NCBI GenBank assembly: GCA_913054425.1
Contig: CAJXJG010000051.1
Location: forward strand, 1-9,929
Direction of reading: 5' to 3'
Source of the DNA: an uncultured Fidelibacterota bacterium
GTDB taxonomy: Bacteria > Fidelibacterota > Marinisomatia > Marinisomatales > UBA8229
DNA length: 9,929 nt
The translations under genes were made by a program, and so were the position numbers. Below are positions 1 through 7,052 of the stretch, one piece after another. Each line of letters begins with the position of its first letter. Positions within the stretch are counted from its first letter, which is position 1. The notes under the pieces are model-generated. The model saw only the letters and a list, made by a program, of their open reading frames with translations, made no database searches and was not told where the DNA came from.

Positions 1-905
1 ACGAGCAGTAAAGTAACACCTACAAAGATAATAATCAAATCAGTCATTGTTGCAAGTTCGGCAATATAGGACGCTCCAAGGGAAAGTGCCAGGCAAACAG
101 CGCCAAAGGTTCCGGGTATACCCCAGCCAGGGCTTTGCAACTCAAATAAAATCCCCAGAAAACCGAATGTCATAAGGAGTGATGCCACAACAGGATTGGT
201 AAGAAATCGAACAAGATTCTCAGACCAATTCACTCTGGCAGAGCGTATTTCCACATCATCAATTTCTAGGAGAGAAAAAATATCATCAAATGTTTCTGCC
301 TCTGCATCCGCAATATTGTACTTTATGGCCAGTTCTGTTGTAAGAGTAATCAACTTTCCTTCTTTCCTTCCTTCTAAGTCGGTTACCTCCACTGAATCTC
401 CATCAATTACCAGATGAGTAAAACTCAGTTCCTCATCCACCATTCCTTTTGCAATAGTTGTGTTGCGTTTCCGTTTTTCCGCAGTTGAGGCCATTTCCTC
501 CCGCATATAGCTAATCACCTTCTCAGATCCTTTATTTCCCTTCATATCCACTGCTGTGGCTGCACCAATCGTACCACCACCGGTCATATATATTTTTTCA
601 CAGGACAGAGAAATCAGTGCGCCGGCAGAGATGGCACGACGGTTGATAAAAGCAACCGTTAAAACTTTACTGGACAGAATCGCATCCTTGATTTGGGTCG
701 CAGCATCAACCCGGCCACCAAAAGTGTCAATATCAAAGATTATTGCAAATGCATTTTCCTGTTCTGCGGTCTTGATAACACGTTCAATGAAAGGAGGGAG
801 CCCAAGGTCTATTGTCCCTTGAATAGGGATTTTATATATAATTGTTTGAGTGGCATCTAATCTACAAAAGACGAAAACAAATAGAAAGATTAAGGATTTT
901 TTCAT
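1..905 (-). CDS. nfeD: NfeD-family membrane-bound ClpP-class serine protease (C-terminus beyond left edge)
   Basis: Reading the minus strand from the ATG at 905-903 gives 301 uninterrupted codons that run off the left edge. Residues 1 to about 19 are a Lys-Lys plus hydrophobic export signal. Residues 22-215 form a ClpP/crotonase-like protease domain with a GG(R)VDAA segment near 63 and the hallmark RRAISAGALI at 90-97 (nucleophile Ser93), then a GGGTIGAAT loop at 110-117. Lys129 is the probable general base, by analogy with the Ser-Lys dyad of archaeal PH1510; that alignment is from memory. Hydrophobic segments at about 236-256, 261-283 and 287-301 begin the membrane domain. Long-form NfeD proteins are usually above 400 residues and end in an OB-fold domain, which would lie off the window. 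Such proteases cleave hydrophobic stretches of membrane proteins, often with stomatin-like partners; no stomatin gene is visible. The gene is divergent from the acyltransferase gene. Confidence 0.9.
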   Translation of the reverse strand, partial: MKKSLIFLFVFVFCRLDATQTIIYKIPIQGTIDLGLPPFIERVIKTAEQENAFAIIFDIDTFGGRVDAATQIKDAILSSKVLTVAFINRRAISAGALISLSCEKIYMTGGGTIGAATAVDMKGNKGSEKVISYMREEMASTAEKRKRNTTIAKGMVDEELSFTHLVIDGDSVEVTDLEGRKEGKLITLTTELAIKYNIADAEAETFDDIFSLLEIDDVEIRSARVNWSENLVRFLTNPVVASLLMTFGFLGILFELQSPGWGIPGTFGAVCLALSLGASYIAELATMTDLIIIFVGVTLLL

Positions 906-1029
906 AGCCTTGAGTTTACACCAAACTCTATAAGGGTTGCAAATATTCACGGGGGCAAAAAATATACTTGAACATAAACAATTTATATTAGATTTCACTG
1001 ATTTACCAAATAGTACATTTCTGTATTTC
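906..1029. promoter_or_regulatory. Divergent intergenic region with candidate promoters
   Basis: These 124 bases separate the nfeD start from the preferred ATG of the plus-strand acyltransferase, so promoters for both units should lie here. On the minus strand, TTGGTA (plus 1004-1009) and TATAAA (plus 982-987) are spaced by 16 bases, a fair sigma70-like pair for nfeD. On the plus strand, TATACTTG at 963-970 resembles the Bacteroidota -7 element (TAnnTTTG) or a TATAAT-like -10. Its upstream TTG at 937 is a few bases too far away, so that call is weak. The two candidates would fire from overlapping DNA. AT-rich sequence yields such matches by chance, so only the regional role is well supported. 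Confidence 0.4.
908..935. promoter_or_regulatory. Inverted repeat/hairpin immediately upstream of nfeD
   Basis: GAGTTT (912-917) and AAACTC (923-928) are perfect inverted repeats around a 5-base loop. The outer arms CCTT (908-911) and AAGG (932-935) can extend the stem past a 3-base bulge. The structure ends 2 bases before the nfeD ATG on the minus strand, so in the mRNA it would occupy the ribosome-landing zone; as DNA it could be an operator. There is no T-run, so it does not look like an intrinsic terminator. The role is inferred from position only. Confidence 0.3.
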
Positions 1030-1887
1030 ATGAAATTAACTCATAAGCTAACCTATCAATCATTAAGATTATTTTCGAAATGGCTCCAGAAAAGGTCCTT
1101 TTACCAGAACCAATTACTCTCTCAGAAATTATCGGGCCTATTTTTTCACTTTATCCCCATCAGAAAACCTGTAGCTATTAGTAACATAGCCCGTTCATTT
1201 CCCCAAAAATCATCCCAATGGAAACTAAATATATTAAAAAAATGTTATCAATTTTTCACTCACAATTTCATCCGGTTTTTATCCTTTCCTTCTTCTTACT
1301 TTTTAACATCAGTTTCTTCTAAAAGTAAAGATATTTTAGACATGGCAATAAAACAAAGAAAGGGTGTAATAATAATAACCGGGCATTTTGGTGCCTGGGA
1401 ATTGCTATCAGCTTGGCTTGGCTACAATGGTTATCCGATTATTGGAGTGGCTCATCGTCAGCGCAATCTCGGATCAGATCAATTTTTTAAAGAACTCCGG
1501 GAAAGAAGCGGTTTTGGTCATATCTTTCGGAAAGAACCTATTGATAAAATGTATCAAGTTTTATCGGATGGAAAGATGCTTGGACTCGTCAGTGACCAGG
1601 ACACAAAAAGCCGTGGTGTATTTGTAAACTTTCTAAATCAACCGGCATCAACACCGAAAGGTGCTGCCCGTTTTTACAAAAAAACAGGTGCCCCAATGGT
1701 GTTTGTTACATGCGTTGAGCAATCATCAAATAAGTATGAAATAAACTGTCAAAATGTTCTTTCTAACAATAAAGAAACTGTTAAGGACATCACCCAGCGT
1801 TATACCACCTTGCTTGAAGCTAAAATAATGCAACATCCTGAACAATATTTCTGGTGGCATAGACGCTGGAAAACTAAACCAGTTTAG
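1030..1887 (+). CDS. LpxL/HtrB-family lipid A (Kdo2-lipid IVA) acyltransferase
   Basis: The 285-residue product matches the bacterial lipid A acyltransferase family (LpxL, LpxM, HtrB), which transfers a secondary acyl chain from acyl-ACP to a lipid A precursor at the inner face of the cytoplasmic membrane. Visible marks are the family-typical N-terminal pattern with IRKPVAISNIARSFP at 44-58, the catalytic HX4E motif GHFGAWE (His119, Glu124), SDQD at 188-191, a GVFVNFLNQPASTPKGAA-type segment at 196-213, and the C-terminal HPEQYFWWHRRWKTKP at 269-284. I chose the ATG at 1030 because MKLTHKLTYQSL begins where the family normally begins. An upstream in-frame TTG at 937 would add 31 residues unlike the family and would overlap the promoter region. 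No clear Shine-Dalgarno precedes either start. The tsaC gene follows after 4 bases. Whether it adds laurate, myristate or another chain cannot be read from sequence. Confidence 0.88.
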   Translation: MKLTHKLTYQSLRLFSKWLQKRSFYQNQLLSQKLSGLFFHFIPIRKPVAISNIARSFPQKSSQWKLNILKKCYQFFTHNFIRFLSFPSSYFLTSVSSKSKDILDMAIKQRKGVIIITGHFGAWELLSAWLGYNGYPIIGVAHRQRNLGSDQFFKELRERSGFGHIFRKEPIDKMYQVLSDGKMLGLVSDQDTKSRGVFVNFLNQPASTPKGAARFYKKTGAPMVFVTCVEQSSNKYEINCQNVLSNNKETVKDITQRYTTLLEAKIMQHPEQYFWWHRRWKTKPV

Positions 1888-1891
1888 AATA

Positions 1892-2482
1892 ATGGATAAT
1901 ACCTATTCTGCAAACCGGATTTTGGTTTCGGACCCAAACGCTGTTCCGGAAGCAAAAAATATTATTCAAAGCGGAGGAGTTATTGTTTACCCAACGGATA
2001 CACTTTACGGCTTTGGTGTAGATGCTACTAATGGAAAAGCTATAAAAAAATTAAATCATATAAAAAATAGATCAGGACCAATAAGTATCCTGATTAACAA
2101 TTTAGAAATGGGATTTAAAATTACAAAGCTATCTCCTAAACAAAAAAAAATAGTTACTGAACAATTACGGGGCTTCAACACAGTCATTGTTCCATTAAAA
2201 ACAGGTTTTGTTCACCCAATAATTTCTGCACAAGATAATACAATAGGGCTTCGAATTCCGGATCATAACTTTGGAATCGACCTGGTAAGCCAACTCGGCA
2301 AACCAATTACAACAACAAGTGTAAACCATAGTGGCCTGCCGCCACTGAATAAGGTTGATGAAATTATGGAATTATTTGGATCTTCTTTTGATTTATTAAT
2401 CGATGCTGGTGACCTTCCTCCATCAAAAGGTTCAAAAGTAATGAAATTGAAAGAAACACATTTTGAAATAATTAGAAATTGA
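1892..2482 (+). CDS. tsaC: Threonylcarbamoyl-AMP synthase, TsaC/YrdC/Sua5 family
   Basis: The 196-residue protein is a single-domain YrdC type. The family makes L-threonylcarbamoyl-AMP from threonine, bicarbonate and ATP, the first step of the t6A37 tRNA modification, in the cytoplasm. Motifs in order are GGVIVYPTDTLYGFGVDAT (28-46), the KNR substrate-binding segment (58-60), IGLRIPDH (118-125) and TTSVNHSG (141-148). Several positions are off consensus: the SANxSG motif reads SVNHSG, the usual Pro-Gly-Pro-x-Thr segment reads RGFNTVIVPL (93-102), and the region after KNR is shortened. It may therefore be a lineage variant. The length fits TsaC rather than two-domain Sua5. It starts 4 bases after the acyltransferase stop, and its TGA overlaps the TTG start of the next gene, so the three genes look co-transcribed. 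Nothing about t6A links it to the envelope genes; the pairing is probably just operonic. Confidence 0.87.
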   Translation: MDNTYSANRILVSDPNAVPEAKNIIQSGGVIVYPTDTLYGFGVDATNGKAIKKLNHIKNRSGPISILINNLEMGFKITKLSPKQKKIVTEQLRGFNTVIVPLKTGFVHPIISAQDNTIGLRIPDHNFGIDLVSQLGKPITTTSVNHSGLPPLNKVDEIMELFGSSFDLLIDAGDLPPSKGSKVMKLKETHFEIIRN

Positions 2483-3207
2483 AGCTATTAAATAAAATTT
2501 TTATTCTCATTATAATTGTAAGCTTTTTTAATCGCCATGCTCTAGCTAAAAAATTACCGTTCAGTGTTGGCGAAAAATTAGAATATTCAGCTAAATTTAA
2601 TTTTATTCCTGCCGGAAAAGCGTTTCTAAAAGTTATTTCAATTGACACTGTCAATAACCTCCCGGCATATCACGTGAGATACGAAGCTCAAACTGGACCG
2701 ATAGCAGATAAAATCTATAAAATTAGAGATAAAATTGATTCGTGGTTGGATGAGAAAAACTTTTTTACTCACCAACAGACTAAAAGCATTCGGGAAGGGA
2801 AATATAAATACAATTCCCACACAAAAATATTTTATAATGACTCAATCGCATTAGTGAATGATGATACGATTGCAATTAATAGTCTTTTGTATGATCCTTA
2901 CTCACTTTTTTACTACTTCAGAACACTTGATTTGGTCTCTGGAAAAACAATAGATTTAACAGTATTTGATAACAAATCCTTGACAGAATTTCAGATGATT
3001 GTAGCATCGAAAGAACGGATTTCAGTTCCAGCCGGGGCATTTGATTGTATGGTAGTCAGACCCTTCAGAGAAGGGAAAATGCTACTAAAAAATGAAGGCG
3101 ACATGACAATATGGTTCAGTAATGACGTACATAAAATACCAGTTCAAATTGTACTAAAAATTAAATATGGTACTATGGTTATGAAATTAAAGACCTTTAA
3201 TTTGTAA
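2479..3207 (+). CDS. Exported DUF3108-family protein
   Basis: The 242-residue product starts at a TTG (2479) that overlaps the tsaC stop codon in a TTGA arrangement, the TTG form of the classic ATGA coupling. Translation from here gives a textbook signal peptide: MKLLNK, a hydrophobic stretch, then ALA at 21-23 before the mature KKLPFSVGEKLEYS. The mature part has the DUF3108 look, with GEKLEYSAKFNFIPAGKAFL near 31-50, DPYSLFYYFRTLDL near 138-151, ISVPAGAFDCMVVRP near 179-193 and DMTIWFSNDVHKIPVQI near 206-222. Proteins of this family are periplasmic or envelope beta-rich proteins of unknown function. The last 11 bases overlap the 3' end of rseP on the other strand. The family call is recall of the pattern; the export call is directly visible. 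Confidence 0.82.
   Translation: MKLLNKIFILIIIVSFFNRHALAKKLPFSVGEKLEYSAKFNFIPAGKAFLKVISIDTVNNLPAYHVRYEAQTGPIADKIYKIRDKIDSWLDEKNFFTHQQTKSIREGKYKYNSHTKIFYNDSIALVNDDTIAINSLLYDPYSLFYYFRTLDLVSGKTIDLTVFDNKSLTEFQMIVASKERISVPAGAFDCMVVRPFREGKMLLKNEGDMTIWFSNDVHKIPVQIVLKIKYGTMVMKLKTFNL
3184..3203. terminator. Inverted repeat over the convergent stop codons, possible bidirectional terminator
   Basis: AAATTAAAG (3184-3192) and CTTTAATTT (3195-3203) are perfect 9-base inverted repeats around a 2-base centre. They cover the last codons of the DUF3108 gene and the TAA of rseP (3199-3197), exactly where the two converging units end. Each strand ends in TTT after the stem. Only one G-C pair is present, so the RNA hairpin would be weak for intrinsic termination. 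Termination or pausing is inferred from position. Confidence 0.3.
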
Positions 3208-4372
3208 ATAGCCTAACTATATCATTAATCATGACGGTAACCATTAATAACAGTAACAACGCCATACCAATCTGTTGAATAACCATTCGGGTTTTAATTG
3301 TAAACTTGCGGCGCAGCAGTGATTCTGCGAGAATGATAAAAACATGACCACCATCCAAGCCCGGAATAGGTAGAAAATTTAATAAGGCAAGATTACAACT
3401 TAAGAATGCCATAAATATTAATAATGATCTCCACCCCGCTCGCGCAGCTTTCCCTGCTATTTGAGCAATCAAAATTGGTCCACCCAGATCACTAAAAGAT
3501 GCCTCACCAGAGATAAGCATCTTGATCGATAAAACAATGAGACCAAAACCTCCTATGGTTGAAACAGCACCCATTCGCGCTGCTTCTAAAAACCCGATTG
3601 GCTGGTAGGTAATTTTCGGTGAAATACCAATAGCGCCAAGCGTATCCAGCCTGCCGTTAATGGGCTGAACCTGAAAATTCGTTGTCAATGATTTTTGATA
3701 TTCAATGCCATCTCTTTGAAAAGTAAGGGTAATGGGTGTGTTTGGTATTGCATGAATAGTTTGAGATAATTCACTCCATGTAGATATGGAAACTTTATTG
3801 ATTGATACTATCCTGTCACCTGGTAATAATCCTTCAGATTTGGCTGGCATACCATCAACTAAAGTGTGGATTACGGGTTCATTACTAGCTATCGGCGTGC
3901 CATGGTTCCAAGCCACACCAGTAAAAATAAAAAATGCTAGAAGAATATTCATTATAATCCCAGCACTCATTACCCATACCTGAGCCCACACAGGCTTGCT
4001 CATGAGTTCATCTGGTTTAAATTCTATCGTTCCATCAAGACTTTCATCAATCATGCCGGCCATTTTTACATATCCACCTAATGGAATTATAGCCAAGCAA
4101 TATTCTGTGCCGCTACCCTTTTGCCCGGGGTTTTTTATCAGCCAACTTTTAACAGGACCCCAACCAACCTTACCTTCTTGATCCCTTCTGTAAAAAAACA
4201 ATCTGCACTCAAAACCGTTTGGCACAGAAGTAATTGTTATAAACCGTGGTGGGAATCCAATGGAAAAGCGGTCCACCCGTACACCTACGGAGCGAGCTGC
4301 AAAAAAATGACCCAGTTCGTGTACCATCACAAGAACCCCCAACACTATTATAAAAGCCCAAATTGTAGTCAT
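3197..4372 (-). CDS. rseP: RseP-family site-2 intramembrane zinc metalloprotease
   Basis: The 391-residue protein has the site-2 protease layout. The first transmembrane segment (1-18) runs into the zinc motif HELGH (His18, Glu19, His22). The IPLGGYVKMAG segment is at 96-106, a membrane segment at about 132-153, one PDZ domain at about 163-235 (GLLPGDRIVSINK at 181-193), and the C-terminal NFLPIPGLDGGH motif at 332-343 supplies the third zinc ligand, Asp340. Membrane segments follow at about 315-335 and 365-385. RseP cleaves anti-sigma factors and leftover signal peptides within the membrane. E. coli RseP has two PDZ domains, but single-PDZ forms are common elsewhere. An extra hydrophilic stretch at about 52-91 lies between the zinc motif and GGYVKM. 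It is the last gene of the minus-strand operon, 24 bases after dxr, with a weak AAGAGA ribosome site. No anti-sigma or sigma-E gene is visible. Confidence 0.93.
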   Translation of the reverse strand: MTTIWAFIIVLGVLVMVHELGHFFAARSVGVRVDRFSIGFPPRFITITSVPNGFECRLFFYRRDQEGKVGWGPVKSWLIKNPGQKGSGTEYCLAIIPLGGYVKMAGMIDESLDGTIEFKPDELMSKPVWAQVWVMSAGIIMNILLAFFIFTGVAWNHGTPIASNEPVIHTLVDGMPAKSEGLLPGDRIVSINKVSISTWSELSQTIHAIPNTPITLTFQRDGIEYQKSLTTNFQVQPINGRLDTLGAIGISPKITYQPIGFLEAARMGAVSTIGGFGLIVLSIKMLISGEASFSDLGGPILIAQIAGKAARAGWRSLLIFMAFLSCNLALLNFLPIPGLDGGHVFIILAESLLRRKFTIKTRMVIQQIGMALLLLLMVTVMINDIVRLFTN

Positions 4373-4396
4373 AAAATAATTCTCTTGTTAAATAGA

Positions 4397-5545
4397 TTAT
4401 ACGGCATTCTTTACAAACTCTGTCGTCCAAAGTTCCAAATTTAACAGATCTTCCAAATTTGGATACTCGATCCACTCATGCTTTTCACAAGCTTTTTCTA
4501 TGATTTGAGGAATATCGGTAAATTTGATTTTACCATCTAAAAAATTGTAAACTGCGTTATCATTTGCAACATTCAGAACCGCCGCGGTTGTACCACCTGC
4601 ACGCAAAGCATCATATGCAAGCCCTATACACGGAAACCGTTTCAGGTCCTTTTCTTCAAACGTCAATTGACCAACTGCTACCAAATCAAGTTGTTCCCAT
4701 GTTGCTTGAGTATGTTCCGGATAAGTCAATACATATTGAATTGGCACTTTCATGTCTGGTACACCCATTTGTGCTTTTACAGAGCTATCATTAAATTCTA
4801 CCATAGAATGAATAATGGACTGGGGATGCACAACGATGTCAATCTGATCTGCATAGAAATTAAATAGCCAACGTGCTTCAATTACTTCTAACCCCTTGTT
4901 CATCATGGTGGCGGAATCAATGGTAATTTTATTCCCCATGTCCCAGTTTGGATGATTCAAGGCTTCTTCCACAGTTATATCAGGGAAGGTGTTCAAGTCT
5001 CTTGTGCGAAATGGGCCGCCGCTGCCCGTCAAAATGATCCTACGAACATCATCAGTTTTTTCACCAACCAAACACTGCCATATCGCTGAGTGTTCGCTGT
5101 CTACGGGAAACAGGGCTGCACCTGTTTTTAACTTTTCCCTGTTGATCAAATCACCAGCCATCACTAAACTTTCTTTATTGCTAAGCGCAACATCTATGCC
5201 TGCGTGCAAAGCTGATAAAGTTGGTTCCATACCCGAAGAACCTACCAGACCGTTGAACATTATATCAACATCACTCCTTGCAGCGATATCTAATAATCCT
5301 GATCTACCAGCCAGAACTTTTATTTGCTCTCCAGCCAGCCCGTTTTCGACAATTTTTGCTGCTTCTTTATCAATAACCCCAACAGCAGAGGGTCTGTATT
5401 TCAATGCCTGTTGAACTAATAAGTCTGCGTTCTTCTTTGCTGTAATGTATACCACTTCTATTTCCGCCGACAGACTGTCAATCACCTTGAGTATGTTTTC
5501 CCCAATCGAACCTGTTGATCCCAATATCGAAATTCGCTTTACCAT
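4397..5545 (-). CDS. dxr: 1-deoxy-D-xylulose 5-phosphate reductoisomerase
   Basis: The 382-residue enzyme converts DXP to 2-C-methyl-D-erythritol 4-phosphate with NADPH, the committed step of the cytoplasmic MEP isoprenoid pathway. The NADPH loop GSTGSIG lies at 9-15, NGLVGSSGMEPTL at 98-110, and the metal-binding site is FPVDSEHSAI (Asp149, Glu151) with Glu220 in NKGLEVIEARW. The substrate loop GSGGPFRTRD is at 174-183, HPNWDMGNKITIDSAT at 198-213 and HPQSIIHSMVEF at 240-251. The length is close to other family members. I chose the ATG at 5545-5543, giving MVKRISILGSTGSIG; a TTG one codon upstream is possible but unnecessary. The ATG overlaps the TGA of the upstream hypothetical gene as TGATG, so the two are likely translationally coupled. 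Placement beside rseP recalls the E. coli dxr...rseP order, although uppS and cdsA are absent between them. Confidence 0.97.
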   Translation of the reverse strand: MVKRISILGSTGSIGENILKVIDSLSAEIEVVYITAKKNADLLVQQALKYRPSAVGVIDKEAAKIVENGLAGEQIKVLAGRSGLLDIAARSDVDIMFNGLVGSSGMEPTLSALHAGIDVALSNKESLVMAGDLINREKLKTGAALFPVDSEHSAIWQCLVGEKTDDVRRIILTGSGGPFRTRDLNTFPDITVEEALNHPNWDMGNKITIDSATMMNKGLEVIEARWLFNFYADQIDIVVHPQSIIHSMVEFNDSSVKAQMGVPDMKVPIQYVLTYPEHTQATWEQLDLVAVGQLTFEEKDLKRFPCIGLAYDALRAGGTTAAVLNVANDNAVYNFLDGKIKFTDIPQIIEKACEKHEWIEYPNLEDLLNLELWTTEFVKNAV

Positions 5546-6243
5546 CAATGAAAACCTCTCAAAAGATCTACAGATATCTGAACAATTTCCGGATGGATTT
5601 TAATTTGTGGAACCAATACAAGAGATCCTGATTGAAATTGAGTTCCGAATTGAACATAATTATTCTCTCCCTCAAAAACCGATGGAATGACTTCAGAATT
5701 TAAATAAATATGGGTCCTGCTATAATTTTTACCAAAGCCCACAAAACACCACATAATTTTCAGTCTCCATTCTTTCGAAAGAAAAACATCTAAACTTCGA
5801 AGGCGTAAATTCCCTGAGCTTTTAACATGAGAGAAATTGGTAGACAATTTCCATGCAGACGGATTATTCACATCTGAAAGATTCAGGGTAAATCCCCAAC
5901 CAGCATATTTACTAATGTCGCCTCTTGAAGTAAAACCACCAAGTTTCCCCTGAAAAAATAAGTTATTTGATATGAGGATTTTCCCGTAAAAGATTGGTAT
6001 TCCGCCCAGGCGATCATTGATAAATGTTGATTTATTCAAATTCTTAATATAAATAAATGATACTCCTGTAACCAGCCGTCGTTCTTCTTCTTGCACTACT
6101 CTGGTATGATTACTAAAACCAAGCGAAATACCTGTTAGATAAATTTTAACTTGATCTGTTTCACTAGCTGAATCAAGATTAAAAGAGATCCACTGTGCGT
6201 GAGAAAAACTAAAACAAAATATTAAAAAATTAAGCAGGCGCAT
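5545..6243 (-). CDS. Unrecognised exported beta-rich protein, possibly outer-membrane
   Basis: I do not recognise this 232-residue protein. It begins with a short, convincing signal peptide (hydrophobic 3-14, then SHA at 14-16 before QW). The rest lacks further hydrophobic helices. It has alternating polar and aromatic stretches such as GISLGFSNHTRV (53-64), a Gly/Phe-rich GKLGGFTSRG (99-108), WGFTLNLSDV and NYVQFGTQFQSGSLVLVPQI, which look like amphipathic beta strands of a small barrel or beta-sandwich. It ends LLRGFH, not in the usual terminal Phe of barrel proteins. It starts 24 bases after lpxA without a clear ribosome site and its TGA overlaps the dxr ATG. The position between lpxA and dxr suggests an envelope role, but that is inference only. 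In E. coli lpxB follows lpxA; this protein has nothing in common with LpxB. Confidence 0.75.
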   Translation of the reverse strand: MRLLNFLIFCFSFSHAQWISFNLDSASETDQVKIYLTGISLGFSNHTRVVQEEERRLVTGVSFIYIKNLNKSTFINDRLGGIPIFYGKILISNNLFFQGKLGGFTSRGDISKYAGWGFTLNLSDVNNPSAWKLSTNFSHVKSSGNLRLRSLDVFLSKEWRLKIMWCFVGFGKNYSRTHIYLNSEVIPSVFEGENNYVQFGTQFQSGSLVLVPQIKIHPEIVQISVDLLRGFH

Positions 6244-6267
6244 TAATCAAGTGTTTTCTCAGTTATA

Positions 6268-7041
6268 TTAAATAATCCCTCGTTCACTGGAATAAATGAA
6301 CTCAAGAATATTTTTAATATTAGGGTCACCTGAAAACTCATTTTCCGCTTTCTCCAAAGCTGCCGTTCGGGTAAGTTTTGAACGGAAGTAAGACCGATAA
6401 AAAATTTTAATTGTGTTTCTTTTTTTCTGAGAAAAACCTCTTCTCTTTAAACCTATACTATTAATACCAGAGTATTCTAATGGATCTTTTGATGCGAGGA
6501 TAAAAGGAGGAACATCTTGTACAATTCTATATCCACCACCAACGAACACATGCGAACCAACTTTACAAAATTGATGGATTAAAACTCCTCCTCCTATGGA
6601 AGCCCATTCATTCACTTCAACATGTCCACCAAGCGTTACAAGATTTGCAAAGATAACATTATTCCCAATAATACAATCATGTGCAATATGAACATAAGCC
6701 ATCAATAAAACATTGCTTCCTATTTCTGTAGTTCCGTGTGCTGCGGTTCCCTTGTTAATAGTTACGGATTCACGAATTATAACATTATCCCCAATCTGTA
6801 CAAATGTCTTTTCACCAGTATATTTAAGATCCTGAGGGATTTCACCAATTGTACAATTATGAAAAATCTGACAATTTTCACCAATTATAGTCCCTGTCTT
6901 TACCGTGGTAAAACTTCCCACAGATGTCCCGTTTCCTAGCTTTACGTCACTTTCAATTATAGAAAAAGGACCTATTGAAACTCTTTCCCCCAATTCAGCT
7001 TTTTTACTGACTAGGGCAGTAGGGTGTGTCTCCGTTGAAAT
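6268..7041 (-). CDS. lpxA: UDP-N-acetylglucosamine acyltransferase; probable ATT start
   Basis: LpxA transfers a 3-hydroxyacyl chain from ACP to the 3-OH of UDP-GlcNAc, the first step of lipid A synthesis, as a cytoplasmic trimer. The protein is a left-handed beta-helix of hexapeptide repeats (for example LGERVSIGPF and IIGENCQIF). It then shows MAYVHIAHDC with the catalytic His (121 from the ATT), GGHVEV, IHQFCKVG, VQDVPPF, and the LpxA-specific GLKRRGFS followed by a helical tail ending SSERGII. The first canonical start in frame is TTG at 6993-6991, but the frame upstream still encodes STETHPTALVSKKAE, the conserved LpxA N-terminus. Between the in-frame stop at 7083-7081 and 6993 there is no ATG, GTG, TTG or CTG. 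An ATT at 7041-7039 gives a 257-residue protein, close to the 262 of E. coli; the TTG gives only 241. A sequence error in a former ATG is the main alternative. Confidence 0.93.
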   Translation of the reverse strand: MSTETHPTALVSKKAELGERVSIGPFSIIESDVKLGNGTSVGSFTTVKTGTIIGENCQIFHNCTIGEIPQDLKYTGEKTFVQIGDNVIIRESVTINKGTAAHGTTEIGSNVLLMAYVHIAHDCIIGNNVIFANLVTLGGHVEVNEWASIGGGVLIHQFCKVGSHVFVGGGYRIVQDVPPFILASKDPLEYSGINSIGLKRRGFSQKKRNTIKIFYRSYFRSKLTRTAALEKAENEFSGDPNIKNILEFIYSSERGII

Positions 7042-7052
7042 ATTTAATTTCC
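7039..7052 (-). promoter_or_regulatory. Candidate translation start site of lpxA (GGA ribosome site plus ATT)
   Basis: On the minus strand GGA (7052-7050), inside the last codons of fabZ, lies 8 bases before ATT (7041-7039), with the fabZ TAA (7046-7044) between them. Ribosomes ending fabZ would therefore stop within a few bases of this codon, so re-initiation could help a weak start. The GGA match is short, and the assignment rests mainly on the conserved HPTA coding just downstream. Confidence 0.35.

Noticed and set aside
556..822. 88-codon plus-strand frame at the left end
   Set aside because: It lies opposite the conserved protease domain of nfeD and is a shadow of it.
937..1029. Upstream TTG start adding 31 residues to the acyltransferase
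   Set aside because: The extra residues do not resemble the family N-terminus, there is no ribosome site, and they overlap the likely divergent promoter region. ATG at 1030 gives the family-typical start.
1874..1887. Inverted repeat CTAAAC-CA-GTTTAG at the acyltransferase stop
   Set aside because: A 6-base palindrome is expected by chance in 10 kb, it has no T-run, and the next gene starts 4 bases later, so it is not a terminator.
4989..5414. 141-codon open frame on the plus strand inside dxr
   Set aside because: It is antisense to a clear dxr coding region, has no recognisable motif and no ribosome site; it is a shadow frame.
5546..5548. TTG one codon upstream of the dxr ATG
   Set aside because: The ATG at 5545 gives the normal MVKRISILGSTGSIG start and the classic TGATG overlap, so the TTG is not needed.
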